Origin: Streptomyces sp. NBC_01497
Lineage (GTDB): Bacteria > Actinomycetota > Actinomycetes > Streptomycetales > Streptomycetaceae
NCBI RefSeq assembly: GCF_036250695.1
Contig: NZ_CP109427.1
Span: 2,480,001 to 2,544,000, forward strand
Length of the DNA: 64,000 bases
Reading direction: 5' to 3'
Below, piece by piece: positions 49,851 through 57,330 of this stretch; the stretch's first letter is position 1; each line of letters opens with the position of its first letter. The position numbers and the translations under genes are program-made. The notes under the pieces were generated by a model. That model saw only the letters and a program-made list of their open reading frames with translations. It made no database searches and was not told the DNA's origin.

Positions 49851-50806
49851 GCCCCGGCTGCCTTTCCGACTGTGCTGATGCGCGGGTCGAGGAACGCGTA
49901 CGCGATGTCCGTGAGCAGGTTGACCACGATGTAGACGAGCGCCGCGAGGATCACGATGGCCTGGACGAGGGGGAAGTCCCGGCCGTCCACGGACTGCACG
50001 GTGAGCTGGCCGAGCCCCGGCCAGGCGAAGATCAGCTCGGTCACCACGGACCCGCCCAGCAGGTTCGCGACCTCCAGCGCGAGGACCGTGAGGATCGGCA
50101 CGGACACGTTGCGCGCGAGGTGGCGCACCACGAGCCGGCCGGTGCCCGCGCCCTTGGACCGGGCGGTGCGGACGTAGTCGCGGCCGAGTTGCTCCAGCAC
50201 CGCGCCGCGGGTGATGCGGGCGACGGTGGCCGCGGACAGCGAGGCCAGGGTCACGGCGGGCAGGATCAGCGAGGTGAGGCCGCCGTAGCCGGTGGACGGC
50301 AGGATCCGGAAGGTGACGGAGAACAGCAGGATCAGCAGGATGCCCGTCCAGAAGGCCGGCATGGCCTGTCCGATGAGCACCACCGGCATCAGGGCGCGCT
50401 CCGGCCAGCGGCCCCGGTTCAGGGCCATCACCATCCCGGCGCCCACGCCGAACACCACCGAGAGGACCAGCGCCGCGAGCGCCAGGTCGACGGTGTACGG
50501 CACGCGCTGCGTGATGAGTGTGAGGGCGGGCTCGTGCTGCACGTAGGAGTAGCCGAGGTCGCCGTGCAGCAGTCCGTCAAGGTAGCTCAGGTACTGGTGC
50601 CACACCGACACGTCGAGCCCCAACTGCCGTCGCAGCCGGGCGATGTCGGCCTGGGTGGCGCCCTGCGGCGCCAGCAGCTGGGCCGGGTCGCCGGACAGCC
50701 GCAGGGCGAAGAAGACGGCGGTGGTCACGCCCCACAGGGCGATCAGTGCCTGGCCGAGACGGGTACCGAGGTAGCCGGCGGCGGTGGTGAGTGTGCCACG
50801 GTTCAT
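49847..50806 (-). CDS. Oligopeptide-type ABC transporter permease (OppB/DppB-like)
   Basis: 319 residues with six membrane helices. The N-terminal GQALIALWGVTTAVFFALRL and the EAA loop LEQLGRDYVRTARSKGAG are conserved. It forms the translocation pore with the OppC-like protein. ATGA overlap with the binding-protein gene. Confidence 0.95.
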   Translation of the reverse strand: MNRGTLTTAAGYLGTRLGQALIALWGVTTAVFFALRLSGDPAQLLAPQGATQADIARLRRQLGLDVSVWHQYLSYLDGLLHGDLGYSYVQHEPALTLITQRVPYTVDLALAALVLSVVFGVGAGMVMALNRGRWPERALMPVVLIGQAMPAFWTGILLILLFSVTFRILPSTGYGGLTSLILPAVTLASLSAATVARITRGAVLEQLGRDYVRTARSKGAGTGRLVVRHLARNVSVPILTVLALEVANLLGGSVVTELIFAWPGLGQLTVQSVDGRDFPLVQAIVILAALVYIVVNLLTDIAYAFLDPRISTVGKAAGA

Positions 50807-52386
50807 GACGCGAACCTCATGTCCGCCACGTAGAAGCTCTGTTGGGCGTCGGGGTGCCAGATGAGCCGTTTGTTGGCGCCGTAGATGGAGTAGATCTGGA
50901 ACAGTCCGATGCCGGGCAGGTCCTTGTCGAGGATGGCGTACGCCTGCGCGTAGAGCCGGTCGCGCGCCGCCGGGTCGATGGTCTGCCGGGCCCGGTCGAC
51001 CAGGGCGTCGAAGGAGGTGTTGTGGTACGAGCTCCACACCGTGCCGGTGCGGAAGAGCGGGTAGGCGACACCGTCCGCGTCGAGGCAGGAGCAGGACCAC
51101 TGGCCGAAGCGGATGGACCCCCAGTCGTGCGAGGGGCCCTGCACCTTCTTCAGGTAGGTGGCCTGGTCGGTGTTGTCGATGGACACCTTCAGCCCGGCGT
51201 CCTCGATGTTCGCCTGGATGACTTGCACGATCTGCGGGTCGTACGTGGGTGACGTCGCCATCACCACGGTCTTGCCCTCGGCGCCGGCCTCCTTGACGAG
51301 CCTGCGCGCCTGCGCGGGGTCGTACGCGTAGGGGTGCAGCTGCTTCGGGTAGCCGACCGCGAGCGGCGTGAGGACACTGTCCACGCGCTTGCCGTAGCCC
51401 TGCTCCAGCGCGCCGATCAGCGACCTGTAGTCGATGGCGAGACTGATGGCCTTGCGCACCCGGGGATCGTCGGTGGGTCCCCCCTTGAGCGTGTTGAAGG
51501 CGAGGTAGCTGACCCGCTCGGTGGGTGCGGAGCGGACGTCGAGGTTGCTGGCGCTCTTCATCTGGATGGCCGTGTCCGGTGTCATCGAGTCCGCGATGTC
51601 GGCCTTGCCGGAGGTGAGGTCCGCGACCCGGCTGGCCGGGGACGGCACGGCGCGGAACGTGACCTGCCGGATGGGCGGTTCATGGCCCCAGTAGGACTCG
51701 TTGCGCTTCAGCACGACCTGCGAGCCGGGGATCGCGGAGACGAAGGCGTAAGGGCCGGAGCCCATCGGCCGCAGGTTGAACTGCGCGTTGCCGACCTTCT
51801 TGACGTACGCCTCGGGCACGACGGAGAGCGTGGTGAGGTAGGTGAGCAGCGTCGGTGACGGGTACTTGGTCCTGATGGTGAGCGTGTCGCCGTGGCCCGA
51901 AGCGGAGGCGATGGCGGAGAAGTTGGCGTTCTGCTGACTGCCGAGCTTCGGGTCGAGGATGCGCTCGATGCTGAACGCGGCGTCGGCGGCCGTCAGCGGG
52001 CTGCCGTCACTGAAGCGCACACCGTCGCGGAGGGTGAACACCCAAGTAGTGGGGGTGGCTTGGCGCCAGCGGGTGGCGAGCCACGGGACGGGCTTGTTGG
52101 TCTTCGCGTCGCGGTGCAGCAGCTGGTCGAAGATGTTGCGGTACACCGAGTAGGAGTCGGTGTCGTACTGGAGCCCCGGGTCGAGGCTCGCCGGGTAACT
52201 GGCCAGGTCCGCCGTGAGGCGGGCGGACCCGGGCGCCGACCCGCCGGTGGTGGTGGGCAGTGCGCAGGCGGTGAGCGTCGCCGCGAGGAGCGTCGCGAGT
52301 GCGCCGGAGGTCACCGCCCGGGGCGCCCGGAGCCCCCGAAGTACGGCACGTATTCGGGGAGTCCGGGGAATCCGAGGAGGACGCAA
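50803..52386 (-). CDS. Oligopeptide/dipeptide-type ABC transporter lipoprotein (solute-binding)
   Basis: 527 residues, family 5 solute-binding protein. The lipobox LTAC places the lipidated Cys at position 41 after a twin-Arg-free signal sequence. The family signature region RFSDGSPLTAADAAFSIERI is present. It delivers the substrate to OppB/C-like permeases. The start is TTG 52384-52386, with AGGAG seven bases upstream. It is 48 bases after the threonine-synthase-like gene. Confidence 0.94.
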   Translation of the reverse strand: MRPPRIPRTPRIRAVLRGLRAPRAVTSGALATLLAATLTACALPTTTGGSAPGSARLTADLASYPASLDPGLQYDTDSYSVYRNIFDQLLHRDAKTNKPVPWLATRWRQATPTTWVFTLRDGVRFSDGSPLTAADAAFSIERILDPKLGSQQNANFSAIASASGHGDTLTIRTKYPSPTLLTYLTTLSVVPEAYVKKVGNAQFNLRPMGSGPYAFVSAIPGSQVVLKRNESYWGHEPPIRQVTFRAVPSPASRVADLTSGKADIADSMTPDTAIQMKSASNLDVRSAPTERVSYLAFNTLKGGPTDDPRVRKAISLAIDYRSLIGALEQGYGKRVDSVLTPLAVGYPKQLHPYAYDPAQARRLVKEAGAEGKTVVMATSPTYDPQIVQVIQANIEDAGLKVSIDNTDQATYLKKVQGPSHDWGSIRFGQWSCSCLDADGVAYPLFRTGTVWSSYHNTSFDALVDRARQTIDPAARDRLYAQAYAILDKDLPGIGLFQIYSIYGANKRLIWHPDAQQSFYVADMRFAS

Positions 52387-52434
52387 GGTTCGTCTCCTGC
52401 CGGGAAATGCCGGGGGCCGCCGCCGGGAGGGCGG

Positions 52435-53661
52435 TCAGCCGGCCGACGGGAAGGGGATACGGGAATCGACGGCGAGCGTCGGGACGTCGACCGTGACGGT
52501 CTCCGGGTACTTGATGCCGGCGCCGGTGTTGAGGATGACCGTGCGGTCGCCCTCGCGCAGCCAGCCGGACGCGCGCAGCTGCTTGGCCGCCGCCATGCAG
52601 GCAGCACCCTCGGGGCAGATGAACGCGCCCTCGCGGCGGGCGAGTTCGGCCTGCTCGGCGAGGAGTTCGGCGTCGCTCACGGCGATCGCCGTGCCCTCGG
52701 TCCTGCGTACCGCGTCCAGGACGAGGAAGTCGCCGAGCGCCTTGGGCACGGTGATGCCGAACGCCACGGTGTGCGCGTCGGGGAACGCCACACTCTCGTC
52801 CTTGCCCGCCTTGTACGCCTCGACGATGGGCGCGCAGCCCTCCGCCTGTACGGCCACGAGCCGGGGCAGGTCACCCTTGAGCCAGCCCAGTTCGCGCATC
52901 TCCAGCAGGGCCTTGTAGATGCCGATGAGGCCGACCCCGCCGCCCGCCGGGTAGAGGATCACGTCGGGCGCGCGCCAGCCGAGCTGCTCGACGATCTCGT
53001 AGCCCATGGTCTTCTTGCCTTCGAGCCGGTAGGGCTCCTTCAGCGTGGAGACCTCCTGGTAGCCCGTGCGTTCGGCGACGGCACCGGCCACGAGCTTGCC
53101 CGCGTCACCGATGAGCCCGTCCACGAGGTACAGCTCGGCCCCGGACACCACACACTCGGCGCGCGTGATGGACGGCGCGTCGACGGGCATGGCGATCAGG
53201 CTCTTCATCTCGGCGCGCGCGGCGTACACGGCCCAGGCGGCGCCCGCGTTGCCGTTGGTGGGCATCGCGACACCGGTCACACCGAGCTCCTTGGCCCGGG
53301 ACACACCGACGGCCGCGCCGCGCGCCTTGAAGGTGCCGGTGGGGATCAGGCCCTCGTCCTTCATCAGCAGGCCCGGGACGCCGATGGCGGCGCCGTACGA
53401 CGGGAGGGGCAGCAGCGGGGTCATGCCCTCGCCGAGCGAGACGACGTTCGTCTCGTTCCGCACGGGCAGCACCTCGTGGTAGCGCCAGAGGGTGGCGGGG
53501 CGGCTCGCGATGTCGGCCGGGGTGACGCTCGCCGCGACCCGTTCGAGGTCGTAGCGCGCCAGCAGCGGGACACCGGCGTCACTCACCCCCTGGACCTGGT
53601 CGGCGTCATAGCGCTTGCCGGTCTTCGAGCAGTCGAGGTGGCTGAGGGCGGAGTACGGCAT
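52435..53661 (-). CDS. Threonine synthase-like PLP enzyme (second copy)
   Basis: 408 residues of fold type II. The N-terminal SHLDCSKTGKRYDA segment is of the archaeal/plant-type threonine synthases; PLP Lys112 is in PTGTFKARG; the phosphate loop is PTNGNAGAA. Since thrC is already present at 22.4 kb, this copy may be a specialised lyase or beta/gamma-replacement enzyme. It is the first gene after the GntR-box promoter and should lead the operon. ATG 53659-53661 has GAGGAG four bases upstream. Confidence 0.86.
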   Translation of the reverse strand: MPYSALSHLDCSKTGKRYDADQVQGVSDAGVPLLARYDLERVAASVTPADIASRPATLWRYHEVLPVRNETNVVSLGEGMTPLLPLPSYGAAIGVPGLLMKDEGLIPTGTFKARGAAVGVSRAKELGVTGVAMPTNGNAGAAWAVYAARAEMKSLIAMPVDAPSITRAECVVSGAELYLVDGLIGDAGKLVAGAVAERTGYQEVSTLKEPYRLEGKKTMGYEIVEQLGWRAPDVILYPAGGGVGLIGIYKALLEMRELGWLKGDLPRLVAVQAEGCAPIVEAYKAGKDESVAFPDAHTVAFGITVPKALGDFLVLDAVRRTEGTAIAVSDAELLAEQAELARREGAFICPEGAACMAAAKQLRASGWLREGDRTVILNTGAGIKYPETVTVDVPTLAVDSRIPFPSAG

Positions 53662-53696
53662 GGGTCTCCTCGTAAGGGCGGGCAGGAGTGGTTTGG

Positions 53697-53725
53697 ATTT
53701 TGGATCCAAGTTTGCGGCCCGTCAA
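53697..53725 (-). promoter_or_regulatory. Promoter with GntR-type operator ahead of the transporter operon
   Basis: On the minus strand TTGACG (53725-53720) and CAAAAT (53702-53697) are separated by 17 bases, a near-consensus housekeeping promoter. The perfect palindrome TTGGATCCAA (53700-53709) overlaps the -10, and TTTGGAT is repeated next to it. A FadR/FCD-type GntR protein bound there would block transcription of the downstream operon. Confidence 0.7.
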
Positions 53726-53835
53726 GGGTCTGTCTCATCCCTTGTCATGTCCCTCTGAGACTTAACAGCGCGTTCACACAACGCGGAAAACACCCGATTC
53801 GGGGCACAGGGCGGACACGGGCCAGGTCGGGCGCG

Positions 53836-53999
53836 GGTGCCGCGCCACCCGCGCCCGGTACGGCGCGCGCGGTACGGCGGGCACCCTACGACGGCCCGGT
53901 ACGACGCGCGCGGTACGACGGCCCGGTCGAACCGGCACGTACGACGGGTCCGGGCCTGCGGGTGCGGTACGACGGGCCGGGCCCGCGGGTGCCGGATGA
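53836..53999. repeat. Degenerate GTACGACGGCCCGG repeat array
   Basis: About seven diverged copies of GGTACGACGGGCCGG-like words occur at irregular 13-27 base spacing between the GntR gene and the operon promoter. The copies are close to identical over 9-14 bases. Confidence 0.55.
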
Positions 54000-54010
54000 C
54001 CGGGCGTGGT

Positions 54011-54694
54011 TCAGTGCGCCGGGCGGTACGGGGTCGGCGAGCCGTGCGCGACGACGCCGCCGAACGCCTCCGCCGCCCTGCGGACGTGCTCCCGTGAGAG
54101 CCGCTCGGCGAGCGGGGCGTCCCCGGCGGCGAGCGCCGCCATGATCGCGGCGTGCTCGTCCAGCGCCTCCGGGATGCGGCCCGGGACCTTGGACGACGAG
54201 CCGGAGGCGAACCGCAGCTGCCCGCCCAGGTTGTCGAGGATCCGCGCGAGGCGGTCGTTGCCCGACGCGTGCCAGATGGCGCGGTGGAACGCGACGTCCA
54301 CCGCGCTGTACCCCTCGCCCGCGTGCTCGTCGAGCAGCCGCCGCTGCTCCTCGTACAGCGGCCGCAGGGTGCGGCGCACGAACTCCTCGGCGTCCGGCGC
54401 CCCGGCGGCGTTGCGCGCGGCGACTCCGTCGAGCGCCTCGCGCAGCTCGTAGATCTCCCGCATGTCCGCGACCGCGACCTCGGGCACGAAGTAGCCGCGG
54501 TGCGGCACCGCGACGAGGAATCCGTCGCGCTCAAGGCCGGCGAGCGCGGACTTGATGGGCGTGGGCGACAGGGCGAGCCGTTCGGACAGCAGCCGCACCA
54601 CCACCTTCGCGCCCGGCGCCAGTTCACCGTCCACGAGCATCTGGCGGATCTCGCGGTACGCCTGTTCCTTGTAGGTCTGCCGCTCGATCGCCAT
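54011..54694 (-). CDS. GntR-family regulator, FadR/FCD subgroup
   Basis: 227 residues. The winged HTH (residues about 8-70, LSERLALSPTPIKSALAGLERDGFL) is followed by the all-helical FCD ligand domain with metal-binding Asp/His positions (VDVAFHRAIWHASGN, and HAAIMAAL). It probably regulates the operon ahead of it through TTGGATCCAA. I use ATG 54692-54694 (MAIERQTY); an ATG six codons earlier is possible. Confidence 0.9.
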   Translation of the reverse strand: MAIERQTYKEQAYREIRQMLVDGELAPGAKVVVRLLSERLALSPTPIKSALAGLERDGFLVAVPHRGYFVPEVAVADMREIYELREALDGVAARNAAGAPDAEEFVRRTLRPLYEEQRRLLDEHAGEGYSAVDVAFHRAIWHASGNDRLARILDNLGGQLRFASGSSSKVPGRIPEALDEHAAIMAALAAGDAPLAERLSREHVRRAAEAFGGVVAHGSPTPYRPAH

Positions 54695-54814
54695 AGGACC
54701 GCATGATGGCATCCGGCACGCGCCGTGACCAGCGGGTCCCAGGCCCCGGGCGGCCGACGCGGGCTTCCCGGGCGGAGCGCGCGGGGTTCGCGCGGGTTCC
54801 GTTTCCCGCCCGGC

Positions 54815-56047
54815 TCAGAGTGCCGCGACCCGCACCCCCGCGTACGCGACCGTCGCCACCAGCACCCAGGACGCGAGGCCCAGCACCAGCGAGCGGCGGC
54901 CCGTGCGGACGAGGGCCGGGACATGGATGCCGGTGCCCAGGCCGAAGAGAGCGGCCACCAGGAGCGCCGACTGGACCGACTTCGCGACCGCAAGGACGCT
55001 TTCGGGCAGCAGGCCCGTGCTGGTCAGCGCGATGGCCGCGAGGAAACCCGCGACGAACAGCGGCACAGGCGGCGGCATCCGGCGTTCGGCCGGCGAACCG
55101 GCCGGCGGCCCGGAGCCGTGACGGCGGCGCCGCGCCGACAGGCCGACCGAGGCGACCAGCGGCGCCAGCAGCACCACCCGCGTCAGCTTCACCACGACGG
55201 CCGTCGTCAGCGCGCCCGGCACGCGCTGCGCGGTCGCCACCGTCTGCCCGACGTCGTGGACGCTCGCGCCCACCCAGGACCCGAAGTCCGCGACGTCCAG
55301 GCCGAGCGGCCCGCGCAGGGCGGGCAGGACGACGATGGCGAGGGTCCCGCAGAGGGTGACGAGCGCGACCGCCACTCCGGTGTCCTCGTCGTCGCCGCCC
55401 GCGACGGGCTCCATCGCGGCCACGGCGGACGCACCGCAGATGGAGAAGCCCGTGGCGACGAGCAGCCCGCGCGCGGGCGACACCCCGAGCAGCCGGGCCA
55501 GCAGTTGGGTGCCGACGAAGGTGACGGCGACCGTCAGCGCGACCACGGCGAGCCCCCGCGCGCCGAGCCGCGCCAGCTCCGGCAGCGAGAGCTGGAGCCC
55601 GAGCAGGACCACGGCCCACCGCAGGATCCGTTTCCCGGCGAGCCGGGTGCCCGCGTGCAGCACCGGCCGGTGCAGCCCCAGGTTCGTCACGAGCGCGCCG
55701 AGCAGCACGGCCACGATGGACGGGTTGAGCCCCGGCACCCAGTGCGCCACCGCGTACGCGACGACGGTGGCGAGGGCCGCCGCGGCGATGCCCGGCCCCC
55801 AGCGCGGACGCGACCACCGCCGCGGACGGCGCTCCACCGAAGCGGCGCGCTCACGTCCGGGTGCGTGGCCCTGCCCGGGTGGGTGGCCCTGCCCGGGACG
55901 CCGGTCCGGTTCGGGACCGGGGGCGCGTCCGGCGTCGTGGTCCAGATCGGGACCGGGGGCACGTCCGGCGTCATGGCCCGGTTCGGGGCCGTGACCTCCT
56001 CGCCCACTGCGGTGGCCTCCCAGGGGGCGGACCAGGGAATTCTTCAC
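54815..56047 (-). CDS. YeiH-type putative sulfate exporter (UPF0324)
   Basis: 410 residues with about ten membrane helices. Family marks are NPSIVAVLLGALVTNLG, GFSICGASAVAAM and the GASVHDVGQTVATA segment. The first 75 residues are hydrophilic, with a GHDAGRAPGP/DHDAGRAPGP repeat, and are not part of the family, so a later start is possible. I give the GTG at 56045-56047. It is divergent from a LysR gene, like yeiH-yeiE in E. coli. Confidence 0.82.
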   Translation of the reverse strand: MKNSLVRPLGGHRSGRGGHGPEPGHDAGRAPGPDLDHDAGRAPGPEPDRRPGQGHPPGQGHAPGRERAASVERRPRRWSRPRWGPGIAAAALATVVAYAVAHWVPGLNPSIVAVLLGALVTNLGLHRPVLHAGTRLAGKRILRWAVVLLGLQLSLPELARLGARGLAVVALTVAVTFVGTQLLARLLGVSPARGLLVATGFSICGASAVAAMEPVAGGDDEDTGVAVALVTLCGTLAIVVLPALRGPLGLDVADFGSWVGASVHDVGQTVATAQRVPGALTTAVVVKLTRVVLLAPLVASVGLSARRRRHGSGPPAGSPAERRMPPPVPLFVAGFLAAIALTSTGLLPESVLAVAKSVQSALLVAALFGLGTGIHVPALVRTGRRSLVLGLASWVLVATVAYAGVRVAAL

Positions 56048-56091
56048 CCCTCCACCGTGCGCGGCGCCCGCCCGGCGGAGTAGTCTGCAAT

Positions 56092-56112
56092 TGCTTGTGG
56101 CAGCAACAAGCA
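56092..56112. promoter_or_regulatory. LysR-type palindrome in the divergent promoter
   Basis: TGCTTGT-N7-ACAAGCA is a perfect 7-bp inverted repeat (56092-56098 / 56106-56112), which also fits the T-N11-A rule. It lies in the 122-base gap between the exporter and LysR genes, so both may be controlled from it. Confidence 0.7.
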
Positions 56113-56169
56113 GACCTTGTCACAGGAGAGATCCCCGCGCGACGAGAAGACCGACGGAAAGACCCGCCC

Positions 56170-57099
56170 ATGCTCAGCACGCACGTCCCCGACCTCCCCG
56201 ACCTCCAGATGCTGGCGGCCGTGGCCGCGACCGGCAGCCTGCGGCTCGCCGCGGGCGAACTCGGCGTCTCGCAGCAGGCACTCTCGCAGCGGGTACGGGC
56301 GCTGGAGGGACGGGTCGGCTTCGCCCTGCTGAGCCGGGGTCCGCGCGGTTCCCACCTCACGGCCGCAGGCCGGCTCGTGGAGCAGTGGGCGACGCGCGTA
56401 CTCGACGCGGCGGCCGAACTCGACGCGGGGATCACCGCGTTGCGCACCGACCGCGCGAGCCACCTGAAGGTCGCGGCCTCCCTCACGGTCGCGGGCCACC
56501 TGCTGCCGCGCTGGCTGGTCGCGCTGCGGGACCAGCAGCGCCTGACGGGTACCTCCGCGACGAACATCGAACTGGAGGCCACCAACAGCGTCGCCGTCGC
56601 CGAAGCGGTGGAACACGGCACAGCCGATGTCGGCTTCGTCGAGGGCCCCCGCGCCCCCCTCGGGCTGCGCTCCCGCACGGTCGCGCGCGACGAACTGCTG
56701 GTCGTCGTCGATCCCGGGCACCCGTGGGCCCGCCGTACGTCCCCGATCACCGCGTCCGAACTCGCCGCGACGCCGCTCGTCACGCGCGAGGCCGGGTCGG
56801 GCACCCGCGAGGCGCTCGCGGCGGCGCTCGACGCGGCCCTCCCCGACAGTCCCCAGGCGGAGCCCGCGCTCGAACTGACCGGCACGGCGTCGGTGAAGTC
56901 GGCGATCGTCGCGGGCGCGGGGCCCGGCGCCCTGTCCTCGCTCGCCGTGGCGGACGACCTCACCCTCGGCCGGCTGCACGCCGTACCGGTCGCGGGGGTG
57001 AACCTGGTCCGCGACCTGCGGGCCGTCTGGGCGGGCGGCCCGCAGCCGCCCCAGGGCCCGGTCCGTGACCTGATCGCGCTGGCGTCGCGAACCCGGTAG
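56170..57099 (+). CDS. LysR-family transcriptional regulator
   Basis: 309 residues. The HTH is GSLRLAAGELGVSQQALSQRV, followed by the linker helix and a periplasmic-binding-like ligand domain (about 95-300). The divergent neighbour is a YeiH exporter, so it may respond to sulfur compounds as YeiE/CysB relatives do. ATG 56170 has GGAAAG eight bases upstream. Confidence 0.92.
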   Translation: MLSTHVPDLPDLQMLAAVAATGSLRLAAGELGVSQQALSQRVRALEGRVGFALLSRGPRGSHLTAAGRLVEQWATRVLDAAAELDAGITALRTDRASHLKVAASLTVAGHLLPRWLVALRDQQRLTGTSATNIELEATNSVAVAEAVEHGTADVGFVEGPRAPLGLRSRTVARDELLVVVDPGHPWARRTSPITASELAATPLVTREAGSGTREALAAALDAALPDSPQAEPALELTGTASVKSAIVAGAGPGALSSLAVADDLTLGRLHAVPVAGVNLVRDLRAVWAGGPQPPQGPVRDLIALASRTR

Positions 57100-57330
57100 A
57101 CGCCGGGCGGGCGCACGCGCCGGGCGGCGACCAGCCGCCCCTGACACCCTCAACTCCGCCCGTCCACGGGCCAGTCGGCCGCTCTTTGACGGTGTCACCC
57201 CGGAAGGCGCCCACCCCGTACCGGCGTGCTCCCCCGAGGGCCGCGCCCCGCTGCGGTACGGTCGCCGCCGCGGCCCGTAGCGGCGCCCCTCCCCCCATTC
57301 CCGGGCGCCCCGACTTCAGGAGGCGCCCGC

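Larger units (their letters stand above)
53662..54010. other. Operator/promoter gap with GTACGACGG repeats
   Basis: 349 bases between the regulator and the operon it probably controls. The promoter and operator are at 53697-53725; a repeat-rich zone fills 53836-53999. No gene is supported. Confidence 0.55.
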
